Both the position numbers and the translations under genes were made by a program. From assembly GCA_902780635.1 (NCBI GenBank), contig CACZGH010000014.1:1-64000 (forward strand): a stretch of DNA of 64,000 nt. Reading direction: 5' to 3'. Numbering within the stretch: the stretch's first letter is position 1; each line of letters begins with the position of its first letter. This DNA comes from an uncultured Prevotellaceae bacterium (GTDB lineage Bacteria; Bacteroidota; Bacteroidia; Bacteroidales; Bacteroidaceae). The notes beneath the pieces are model-generated. The model was given only the letters and a program-made list of their open reading frames with translations, ran no database searches and was not told the DNA's origin. This document shows, piece after piece, positions 25,006-33,297 of the stretch.

Positions 25006-26259
25006 ATGGCACTTAAGATACTACATTTCATACCCGACCTGGCTGAAGCCTCCAAGCAACTTCAGTTCTTGCCTTATGTGCTCCATCAGATGGAGCAAAG
25101 CGCTGAGGTGCATGTCGTCACACTCTCTACGACAGTCGGTCATGAACTGTATCCCAACCTGCATGTCATCAACATGGGCGCCCCCGGCAGCCGACAGCGA
25201 TATCTTCACCTGCTGGCTTTTCACAAGCAATATCTCGTACAGCTCTATCGTCTGATGCCCGACATCATACATGTCCATGGGTCGTACCATTTCCTCAACT
25301 CCCGCATCGAGTTATGGTCGAGGAAACGAGGATTTCCTGTGGTGTTCTCCCCCTACGGAGGGATGAACCCTGCATTTATCGACGCAGAATACGGCATGCG
25401 CACCTGGAAACTCATTCTCTATCAGAAAGAGATGACCCGCAACTCCTCTGCCATTCAGGTTTGTGACGAAGAGGAAGGACAATATATCATTGACCAGCGG
25501 CTCAATCATCGCGTGTCCTACATAGGCGTGCCTATGGACAGAGAAACTACCACCTATCAGGCTTTCTCAGACGAACTGCTGTCATTGTATCAGAAAGTGC
25601 TCAATACCCTATCATCAAAGCGGCTTGATGTGAACTGTCGTGAGGCGGTCTCAGCACTGCTTCACCTGAGCATGGCGGGTGATGACGAACGCCAACCACT
25701 CTGTGCTGAGGACATCCTCAACCTAAGGAGTCTCTCGCCCTTGCAGTGGCGCAGGGTGCTGCTCTTTGGGCGTGAGCAAGGTATTTATGGTCCACTTACT
25801 GATGGAATGGCCCGTATGCAGCTGGCGGTCAACGTCAGCGACGCCAACGAAGCGCCACAGTTTGCCCCCCGCTATCCGAAGTCGAAGGGCGAGCTGCCTG
25901 GCGATGTGTTGCTGTCGGACAGCAAGCGGATGAGGTCAAGAGTGGATGATGTGATAGAAAGAGGAGAGACCACGATACGGTCGGTCTGTCTCATGCTGCT
26001 GAACATTAAGTATCACTTGCGGAAGCGCACTTTGAGTCTTCGCCATTTGTGTGACTTTTATGAGTTGCTCACTCACAGCGACATGGACGAATTCAAACTT
26101 GAGACCGCCATGCGCCGTCTTGGCATCGACCGCCTATGCGGCCGTGTGTGTCAGGTACTGGCAGAGACGACATACCTGGAAGAGGGCTTTATGCCGATAG
26201 CCGCCATCGACGACCGTGGCACAGAGAAAATCAGACAAACACTTGTTAACTATATATAG
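25006..26259 (+). CDS. Glycosyltransferase-4-like protein with an unfamiliar C-terminal half
   Basis: A 417-residue protein. Residues 1-185 look like the N-terminal Rossmann domain of GT4 glycosyltransferases (LKILHFIPDLAEASKQLQFL, IIHVHGSYHFLNSRIELWSR, VVFSPYGGMNP). The expected C-terminal nucleotide-sugar domain with its EX7E-type motif is not visible; instead about 190-417 is charged and helical, with no motif I recognise. It may therefore not be an active transferase. The start is set by the promoter at 24955-24986. It is 5 bases upstream of fbp, so the two are co-transcribed. Confidence 0.65.
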   Translation: MALKILHFIPDLAEASKQLQFLPYVLHQMEQSAEVHVVTLSTTVGHELYPNLHVINMGAPGSRQRYLHLLAFHKQYLVQLYRLMPDIIHVHGSYHFLNSRIELWSRKRGFPVVFSPYGGMNPAFIDAEYGMRTWKLILYQKEMTRNSSAIQVCDEEEGQYIIDQRLNHRVSYIGVPMDRETTTYQAFSDELLSLYQKVLNTLSSKRLDVNCREAVSALLHLSMAGDDERQPLCAEDILNLRSLSPLQWRRVLLFGREQGIYGPLTDGMARMQLAVNVSDANEAPQFAPRYPKSKGELPGDVLLSDSKRMRSRVDDVIERGETTIRSVCLMLLNIKYHLRKRTLSLRHLCDFYELLTHSDMDEFKLETAMRRLGIDRLCGRVCQVLAETTYLEEGFMPIAAIDDRGTEKIRQTLVNYI

Positions 26260-26264
26260 ACACT

Positions 26265-28265
26265 ATGAATGCATCCAACATCGAAAACGACATGAGGTAT
26301 CTACAACTTCTGTCACAAAGATTCCCCACCATCGCTGATGCCAGCACGGAGATCATCAACCTACAAGCCATCCTCAACCTGCCCAAAGGCACGGAGCATT
26401 TTCTAGCCGATATCCATGGTGAGCATGAGGCTTTTCAGCATATCCTGAAAAATGCGTCGGGCAATATCAAGAGAAAGGTGAACGAGATTTTCGGCAATGA
26501 GATCAGGGAGTCGGATAAAAAAGAACTCTGCACACTCATTTACTATCCCGAGCAAAAGCTGGAGTTGGTCAAGGAATCAGAAGATGATATCGTAGACTGG
26601 TATCACATCACCATCCACCATCTGGTGAAGGTATGCCGTGACGTGTCGAGCAAATACACACGTTCGAAAGTGCGCAAGGCATTGCCACCCGAATTCAGTT
26701 ATATCATTCAGGAGCTGCTCCATGAACGCACGGAAGACACCAACAAGAGTGCCTACGTGAGCGCCATCATCGACACCATCATCTCCACCGGCAGTGCCGA
26801 AGACTTCATCATAGCCATTTCGCACGTCATCCAGCGTCTGGCCATTGACCAGCTACATATTTTAGGCGACATCTACGACCGTGGCCCTGGCGCTCATATC
26901 ATTCTCGACACGATGACATCCTATCATAGCTGGGATATCCAGTGGGGCAACCATGATATTCTGTGGATGGGAGCATGCGCTGGCAATGAGGCCTGTATGT
27001 GCAATGTGATCCGTCTGTCGCTACGCTATGCCAACCTAACCACCCTGGAAGAGGGGTATGGCATCAATCTGATACCTCTTGCCACCTTCGCCCTCGAAAC
27101 CTATGGCGAAGACCCCTGTGAGGAGTTCCGTCCACGTCTGAACGGTGCCAATGCCAACATGGACGTCAAGACCCAGATGTTGACTGCCCGTATGCATAAA
27201 GCCATCTCTGTGTTGCAGTTGAAGGCAGAAGCGCAGTTGTACGACCGTCACCCCGAGTGGAACATGGAAGACCGCAAGGTGCTCAGTCATGTAGACTATG
27301 AGCGTGGTGTATACATCGTCGATGGGAAAGAGTACGAGATGACCAGCAACTCCTTCCCCACCATTGACCCAGCCCATCCCAATGAGATGACCGAGGCAGA
27401 GCGAGAACTGATGCACAAGTTGCGCCACTCGTTTGCGGTGAGCGAGAAGTTACGCCACCACATCCGCATGCTGCTCCACCATGGGTGTATGTATGCCGTG
27501 GTGAACAACAACCTGCTCTTTCACGCCTCTATCCCACTCAATGAGGACGGCACACTGAAGGAAGTAGAGTTGCCCAACCAGAAAAAGTATTCCGGCATGC
27601 ACCTGATGCACAGTATCGGCATGGTGATACGTGCGGCATTCCAGTACGACACAGAGCCAGAATACCGGCAAAAAGCCATCGACTATTTTCTCTACCTGTG
27701 GTGTGGCAAGGACTCACCCCTCTTTGACAAGTCCAAGATGGCCACTTTTGAGCGTTATTTCCTGACCGCCAAAGAGACCCATAAAGAAGAGAAAGGCTAT
27801 TACTTCAGACTGCGTGACAACGAGGACATCTGTGACCGCATCATGGATGCCTTTGAAGTGAAAGGTCCCAACCGCCATATCATCAACGGCCATGTGCCCG
27901 TGCATGTGAAAACGGGCGAGAATCCCATCAAGGCCAACGGCAAACTGATGGTAATTGATGGCGGTTTCTCACAGGCTTACCACAAGGAGACGGGTATCGC
28001 TGGCTATACATTGGTTTATCACAGTCGTGGATTCCAGTTGGTACAGCATGAACCCTTCACATCAGCTCGCGACGCGGTGCTCAGGGGTACAGATATCAAG
28101 AGTACCACTCAGATTGTAGAGATGTCGGCACAACGCATGCGTGTGTCGGACACGGACAAAGGTGCAGAGATCAAAGGTCAGATAGCCGATCTGGACAAGT
28201 TGCTTTATGCCTACCGCCACGGCATCATCAAAGAGAGGACACAACTGAAGGTCACCGGACGGTGA
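26265..28265 (+). CDS. fbp: Fructose-1,6-bisphosphatase, class III
   Basis: A 666-residue Firmicutes/Bacteroidota-type FBPase of the metallophosphatase fold, which removes the 1-phosphate of fructose-1,6-bisphosphate in gluconeogenesis. Metal-binding motifs are ADIHGEHEA at 48-56, LGDIYDRGPGAH near 200-211 and GNHDILWMG near 227-235, with a conserved INGHVPV-containing C-terminal block. Length agrees with the family. It follows the GT4-like gene by 5 bases and converges with the DUF5715 gene, overlapping its end by 14 bases. Confidence 0.95.
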   Translation: MNASNIENDMRYLQLLSQRFPTIADASTEIINLQAILNLPKGTEHFLADIHGEHEAFQHILKNASGNIKRKVNEIFGNEIRESDKKELCTLIYYPEQKLELVKESEDDIVDWYHITIHHLVKVCRDVSSKYTRSKVRKALPPEFSYIIQELLHERTEDTNKSAYVSAIIDTIISTGSAEDFIIAISHVIQRLAIDQLHILGDIYDRGPGAHIILDTMTSYHSWDIQWGNHDILWMGACAGNEACMCNVIRLSLRYANLTTLEEGYGINLIPLATFALETYGEDPCEEFRPRLNGANANMDVKTQMLTARMHKAISVLQLKAEAQLYDRHPEWNMEDRKVLSHVDYERGVYIVDGKEYEMTSNSFPTIDPAHPNEMTEAERELMHKLRHSFAVSEKLRHHIRMLLHHGCMYAVVNNNLLFHASIPLNEDGTLKEVELPNQKKYSGMHLMHSIGMVIRAAFQYDTEPEYRQKAIDYFLYLWCGKDSPLFDKSKMATFERYFLTAKETHKEEKGYYFRLRDNEDICDRIMDAFEVKGPNRHIINGHVPVHVKTGENPIKANGKLMVIDGGFSQAYHKETGIAGYTLVYHSRGFQLVQHEPFTSARDAVLRGTDIKSTTQIVEMSAQRMRVSDTDKGAEIKGQIADLDKLLYAYRHGIIKERTQLKVTGR

Positions 28266-29103
28266 TATGGAAGCAGCCCTGCTTCACTTCGTATTTCACA
28301 TAACAGCGTTCCTGCTGGCGTAGGTCGTTGAGCACTTCGCTCAACACCCATTTGAGTGTGTCGTTGCGCACCTCTCGCCGTGGAGGCCCTTCAGGGTCGG
28401 CCACGGTTTTATAGCGATTATATGAAATGTCAAAGGTGGTGCCATACCGATGACAACTGTTCTCTGAGGTGTTGTGATTGACTTTTTTCAATTTCTCAAT
28501 GTCCTCCTCACTACGCAACACGCTGGTGACGATGATTTTGTGCAAGGGAATCCGCTTCACTTGCAGGCTGTCGAAGAAATGCCGACCGATGTCGTTGAGC
28601 AACACAGATGCCCTGGGCACCAAATAGGGAATGCTGCTCTTGAGAGGGTCGATATGATAAAAAGGACTGGAGCCGACATACACCAGCTCGGCCTTCCGGT
28701 CTTCTGCCTCATCACGATTAGCCACTGGTCCCACTCCATATTGCTGCGCTGCCACCAACTGCACGTCATTGGAGTCGGGGAAAGACTTGTGATAACTCAA
28801 CACGCCATAGATAGGATGTTTCCAGTCATCCATCTTACGTGCCGCATGAGACGCAGACGCCGCCACCTGACTGACTGTGGGTTGGTTGGTTTCATGATTT
28901 TGCTGATGGGCGACCGTCTTCAAAGGGATGGTATCTATTTTCTGGACAGGGGTTTCCACTGACTGTTTGACCGTGTCAGTGGTCCTTTCCTGCGCCGTTT
29001 CGCCGGAAGGTTGAGCCACTGAGGGGAAAATACAACGCACCAAAGCAAGTACCAGGACAATGATTCCAAACCCCTTGAGATATTCTTTTTTTGAGATGAG
29101 CAT
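28252..29103 (-). CDS. DUF5715 family protein, M15-peptidase-like
   Basis: A 283-residue protein with an N-terminal hydrophobic anchor (about 11-27) and a Pro/Thr-rich linker to about 90. The C-terminal domain contains HRYGTTFDISYNRY (His218, Asp225), recalling the HxxGxxxD zinc pattern of VanY/D,D-peptidase-like M15 enzymes, and IVTSVLRSEEDIEKLKK. It fits the family annotated DUF5715 and probably acts on peptidoglycan in the periplasm, which is inference. On the minus strand a TACCTTTG box lies at 29133-29126, giving a leader of about 16 bases. Its 3' end overlaps fbp. Confidence 0.75.
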   Translation of the reverse strand: MLISKKEYLKGFGIIVLVLALVRCIFPSVAQPSGETAQERTTDTVKQSVETPVQKIDTIPLKTVAHQQNHETNQPTVSQVAASASHAARKMDDWKHPIYGVLSYHKSFPDSNDVQLVAAQQYGVGPVANRDEAEDRKAELVYVGSSPFYHIDPLKSSIPYLVPRASVLLNDIGRHFFDSLQVKRIPLHKIIVTSVLRSEEDIEKLKKVNHNTSENSCHRYGTTFDISYNRYKTVADPEGPPRREVRNDTLKWVLSEVLNDLRQQERCYVKYEVKQGCFHITVR

Positions 29104-29159
29104 TCTTTTTCACATAAAAACGGTGCAAAGGTAGTGAAAAAAAACGAAATAATCGATGT

Positions 29160-29894
29160 TCATCTCCATTCATCTTCCTTAAAAAAGTAGCCAAAGCCCT
29201 GACGGGTGGCTATACAAGGAGCATAGTGTCCGATTTTCTTACGTAGCCTGTTGATATTGACATCGATGGTGCGTCCTGTGACAATAACATCCTTGGGCCA
29301 CACCTTCTCAATCAGTTGTTGTCGGCTGAAGACCACATTTCGGTTGCTGAGAAGCAGCCAAAGTAGTTCAAACTCAGTACGTGTGAACGCAGCATCAACG
29401 CCATCGATTTCCACTTTTTTCTGTTCATGATACATGGTAAGCCCATGAAAACTGAGTGTGGAGGCCCTGGCTGGAGTATGCTGGTGGGATCTGCCGATGA
29501 CCGCCTTGACTCTTGCGAGTACCTCCTTGACAGAGAACGGTTTGGAGACGTAGTCATCAGCACCCAGACTGAACCCATTGAGCGTGTCGTCGAGGCTGTC
29601 CTTGGCGGTGAGGAAAATGATGGGCATCATGGCATATCGGCTGTCAGACTTCAGTTGAGCGGCCAACTCAAACCCTGACATGCCTGGCATCATCACATCC
29701 AATAGCAACAAGTCGTAGGGCAACGACAGCTCGCCATTGGTTTTTTCAGAAGGTGTTGTGCCTGAGATCTTACTCAAGGCCTCCTCAGCGGAATAGGCCA
29801 CATCGGCATCATATCCGGAAGTTTCCAGATTGATCTGCATGATATGACACAGGTCTTCTTCGTCGTCTACTATCAGTATTTTGTTTTTACGCAT
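29160..29894 (-). CDS. OmpR/PhoB-family response regulator
   Basis: A 244-residue two-component response regulator. The receiver domain has the acidic pair D10-D11, phospho-acceptor D66 (LLLLDVMMPG), T96 and K118; the winged-helix DNA-binding domain covers about 145-240 (TRTEFELLWLL, TGRTIDVNINRLRKKIG). A roughly 15-residue polar insert near 44-58 (TTPSEKTNGEL) lengthens the receiver. No histidine kinase gene is adjacent. It lies downstream of the Na/Pi transporter gene on the same strand with an 80-base gap, and a link to phosphate is possible but unproven. Confidence 0.92.
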   Translation of the reverse strand: MRKNKILIVDDEEDLCHIMQINLETSGYDADVAYSAEEALSKISGTTPSEKTNGELSLPYDLLLLDVMMPGMSGFELAAQLKSDSRYAMMPIIFLTAKDSLDDTLNGFSLGADDYVSKPFSVKEVLARVKAVIGRSHQHTPARASTLSFHGLTMYHEQKKVEIDGVDAAFTRTEFELLWLLLSNRNVVFSRQQLIEKVWPKDVIVTGRTIDVNINRLRKKIGHYAPCIATRQGFGYFFKEDEWR

Positions 29895-29974
29895 AGAGTT
29901 GAAGTGAGGAATTCATGAGTTGCGGATTTCAGGCACAACACTATATAATAATGTGGAGATGAAGGTATCAGATC

Positions 29975-31723
29975 TTACTGCCCGTAGCGTGCTTCCACTA
30001 CATTGACCACATAATCGCCCAGTTTCTCACACTCACCTACGAGGTCAGTGTACATGGTGCCCACAGCATAGTCATACTGATGATTGTTGATGGCTTCGAT
30101 GTTGCGGGCCTTCAGCTTGTCGCGCAGAGCGTTGATTTCATTCTCAATCCTGAATGTATCTTTGATTGAGTGATCTTCTTTTCTGCCGTTCATCACATGG
30201 TTCATTTGGGTGAGGGCATCATCAGTGAGCTGCATCATTTGCTTCAGATCTTTACCCTGCTGTTCAGTGAACACTTTGCCCGACTCTTGCTTACGGTGCA
30301 TGGTGCGCGCCAAGTTGTAGCAAGCGTCACCGATACTCTCGATCTCGCTGATTTCACGCATCATCTGGCGTATCTTGGCCTTCGTTTCATCAGAGAGATG
30401 TGCATCACTCACTTGCTCCAGATATTTGGCAATCTCTATCTCCATATTGTCGGAGATTCCCTCATATTTCGCAATACGCTCATACAGTTTATCAAAGTCA
30501 GCCCGCTCGTTTTTATCCATTTCGGCAGGATTCTTAATGCTGTAATCGAACAAGTCACGCACCATACCATACATACGCTGGATACGTGTACCGAAGAGGC
30601 CGATCTCTTTCTGAGCCTGCAGCACAGAGATTTCCGGAGTCTTCATCAGACCGCCACTGATATAGCGCAAGCGTGTGTCCTCCTCGTCAGCATCTTTGGT
30701 CGACTTGATAACTTTGCAAACCAGTTTTTCGATTTGTGGAATGAACCAGATCAGAATACCCGTGTTGACTAGATTGAAGCAAGTGTGGAAAGCTGCCAAC
30801 ACAAAGCTCAGTTTTGCGGCATTGGCAAGAAAAGCGTCATGTCCGACGGCCTCTTTGGTCATTGTGACATCATAACCCACCAGTGAGCACACCATGTTGA
30901 CAAAAGGCTGGAAAACGATTAAAATCCAGCATACACCAAATAGGTTGAAGAACATGTGTGCGAAAGCCGCTCTTCGTGCTTGTGTACCCGCTGAGAGCGC
31001 CACGATATTGGAAGTGACAGTGGTACCAATATTCTCACCCATCACTAGTGCGATGCCCTGATAGATGGGGAGCACGCCACTGGAGCAGAGAATCATGGTG
31101 ATGGCCATCACGGCTGCTGAGGACTGCACACACATGGTGAGGACACCACCGATGAGCAAGAAAGTAATGGTAGTGACAAAGCTATGAGGGTCGAAGCTGG
31201 AGAAGAAATTGAGCACTGCCTCCTGTTCGCCAAGGTTCATATCGATACCTGTCTGTCGCAGTGTTCCCAATCCTAAGAACATAAAAGCGATACCATAAAG
31301 GAAATCTCCTACCACGCGCCTCCTCTTACTATAAATAAGGATAATGGCAATGAAGAAAGCGGGATAGACGAAGTCGGTGATATTGAACGAGAAGCCCGCC
31401 GACATGATCCACGCTGTGAGCGTAGTACCAATGTTGGCACCCATAATGACACTGATGGCCTGTGCCAGAGTGAGCAGTCCTGCACTAACGAACGACACTG
31501 TCATCACAGTAGTAGCCGTTGAAGACTGCACTGCCGCTGTCACCGTGACACCCGTAAGCATGCCTGTGAATCGGTTGGTGGTCATAGCGCCAAGGACATG
31601 ACGAAGTTGCGGTCCTGCCATTTTCTGGAGGGCATCACTCATGGTTTTCATACCATACATCAATAAAGCCAGTGATCCGAGGAGCCGGAACACTAACAAC
31701 ACTACGTTTCCTGTTGAATCCAT
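29975..31723 (-). CDS. Na/Pi cotransporter family protein with PhoU-like C-terminus
   Basis: A 582-residue inner-membrane protein of the NptA/PNaS family. Two inverted repeats of membrane helices each carry a QSS motif (AAVQSSTATTVM near 62-73 and CVQSSAAVMAIT near 204-215). Residues about 370-560 form a helical PhoU-like cytoplasmic domain. It should import phosphate with sodium or regulate phosphate flux. A strong promoter (31888-31919) gives a long leader of about 158 bases. The response regulator gene follows downstream. Confidence 0.9.
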   Translation of the reverse strand: MDSTGNVVLLVFRLLGSLALLMYGMKTMSDALQKMAGPQLRHVLGAMTTNRFTGMLTGVTVTAAVQSSTATTVMTVSFVSAGLLTLAQAISVIMGANIGTTLTAWIMSAGFSFNITDFVYPAFFIAIILIYSKRRRVVGDFLYGIAFMFLGLGTLRQTGIDMNLGEQEAVLNFFSSFDPHSFVTTITFLLIGGVLTMCVQSSAAVMAITMILCSSGVLPIYQGIALVMGENIGTTVTSNIVALSAGTQARRAAFAHMFFNLFGVCWILIVFQPFVNMVCSLVGYDVTMTKEAVGHDAFLANAAKLSFVLAAFHTCFNLVNTGILIWFIPQIEKLVCKVIKSTKDADEEDTRLRYISGGLMKTPEISVLQAQKEIGLFGTRIQRMYGMVRDLFDYSIKNPAEMDKNERADFDKLYERIAKYEGISDNMEIEIAKYLEQVSDAHLSDETKAKIRQMMREISEIESIGDACYNLARTMHRKQESGKVFTEQQGKDLKQMMQLTDDALTQMNHVMNGRKEDHSIKDTFRIENEINALRDKLKARNIEAINNHQYDYAVGTMYTDLVGECEKLGDYVVNVVEARYGQ

Positions 31724-31887
31724 TGCTTATTTTGATTTTTAGTTTATGATCGGGTTTTCAGGGGGTCTCCTTTTCTCTTTCGTCGTTTATTCGCTTTATT
31801 TTGTTATTACGTTTTACGACTGGAGATATGACGACATCACGACAGGTTTATTACAACATCACGATAGAAGATTATACAAAGATGTTG

Positions 31888-31919
31888 CAAAGATAATAAA
31901 TCTGTGTTAAAGTTGCAAA
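31888..31919 (-). promoter_or_regulatory. Promoter of the Na/Pi cotransporter gene
   Basis: Minus strand: TTTG (31919-31916), a 20-base spacer and TATCTTTG (31895-31888). Predicted start near 31881, about 158 bases before the ATG. Confidence 0.8.
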
Positions 31920-31944
31920 TAAAAGAATAACATTTGTGTAACAA

Positions 31945-33150
31945 TCAGTGAGATAATGATGACAAGACACGCAGGAGCTCAGTTTGATGATGTCCTCGCA
32001 AAATGACATGGTGATTGCCAATGGGCCTCGTCAAGAAATATTCTGCTGCAGATGGGTCATCCAGACGGACCTGTAGTTGCGTGCGGCAGAGGTCGGGATG
32101 GGACTGGCATTGAAGTAGTGTGCCCTCAGCTATAAAATGTCTTGACCCGTCTCCCGAGACTTTGATGATGGTGACAGGACCTTCTTTCACCATCCCTCTG
32201 ATTCCGACACCGATGCCCGACTCAAAGTGAGTGTCATACTCGAAACGCTCCACCATATTAAATGGTATCGTGCAGTGTGCGAACAACACGATGCCCGTCT
32301 CCACATCAATCTGCGCTGGATTGGCCTGGAAGCCTGTCTCTCCCACGGTGGCCATTGCCAGCATCATGGAGATAGTCGTGGGGATGTCGCCCTCACAGCC
32401 AGCCACGATGCCCTCTGCATTGAGTTTTGCAAGAGCGAGGCATCCTGTGTTGTGTATGGTGTTGAGCAGGTCGAAACACCTGATGGTGAGGCCATCAAGA
32501 TGATAACGGCCGACGATGGTCTTCAGCGCATCATAGATGCGATGGGCTCCCGGAAGGGCTGCATCGATCAACGGCTTACCGGTCTCTTCTTCTTTGGCCC
32601 TCAATGGGGTATGCTCGATGACTGCGAGAAGTTCCGACATCGGTATATCCACCATCGTGACTCCTATTTTCTGTCGCACCATCCCATAGTCCACACCGCT
32701 GGCGATGAGCCAGTCAGAGGGTTTGCCTATCACCCCTATCCTGCTTTTGCTCAGCCGTGCCTTCACTGCCTCAGTCTTTGACAATGCCAAAACCCTTTGT
32801 CTGACATAATCGGCACTGCCATGTATGATTTCGCCCTGCAATAAGTTTTGCTGGAGAAAAGAGAGGATCTCCATCGAAGCCGCTAAAGAATTGCTCTTGC
32901 CGGAAGTGAGAAGATAAAACGGCCTTGAGGATTTCTCGAGGAGGATTGGCAGCATCTCTCTGAAGATGCCCTCTGTGCCCCCTGTACGAACGAAAATCAG
33001 GTCGAGCACATGTTTACCATAATCAGAAAAATCATCACCTCGGAAGGTGTAGTCTACATCTAGCTTCTCGAGAAACTCTTTGGCTACGGCATTAATGGCT
33101 TCCGCGTCATGAAGCTGAGATGTAATGGTATAAATGGCGATTGGATTCAT
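31945..33150 (-). CDS. L-fucose isomerase-like protein
   Basis: A 401-residue protein that resembles the FucI/AraI-type sugar isomerase fold proteins common in Bacteroidota. The N-terminal part has FVRTGGTEGIFREM, the middle IGVIGKPSDWLIASG, and the C-terminal beta-rich part VERFEYDTHFESGIGVGIRG. It is shorter than true L-fucose isomerases (about 590 residues), so the annotation is only at fold level. The frame is open to 33198, but the promoter at 33168-33199 puts the transcript start near 33161 and so ATG 33150 is correct. Substrate unknown. Confidence 0.65.
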   Translation of the reverse strand: MNPIAIYTITSQLHDAEAINAVAKEFLEKLDVDYTFRGDDFSDYGKHVLDLIFVRTGGTEGIFREMLPILLEKSSRPFYLLTSGKSNSLAASMEILSFLQQNLLQGEIIHGSADYVRQRVLALSKTEAVKARLSKSRIGVIGKPSDWLIASGVDYGMVRQKIGVTMVDIPMSELLAVIEHTPLRAKEEETGKPLIDAALPGAHRIYDALKTIVGRYHLDGLTIRCFDLLNTIHNTGCLALAKLNAEGIVAGCEGDIPTTISMMLAMATVGETGFQANPAQIDVETGIVLFAHCTIPFNMVERFEYDTHFESGIGVGIRGMVKEGPVTIIKVSGDGSRHFIAEGTLLQCQSHPDLCRTQLQVRLDDPSAAEYFLTRPIGNHHVILRGHHQTELLRVLSSLSH

Positions 33151-33167
33151 TTTGCTGTGTTTTCCTG

Positions 33168-33199
33168 CAAAATTACAATAAAAAATGAATGTAAGCAAA
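33168..33199 (-). promoter_or_regulatory. Promoter of the fucose-isomerase-like gene
   Basis: Minus strand: TTTG (33199-33196), a 20-base spacer and TAATTTTG (33175-33168). The leader is only about 11 bases. Confidence 0.8.
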
Positions 33200-33297
33200 T
33201 TTTGTGTAACATATCATATAATTTCTGTTTCAAATTAAAATAATAAATGTATGATAAAATGTTAACTTTGCCAAAGAAAATCAATCTATATCCATTG

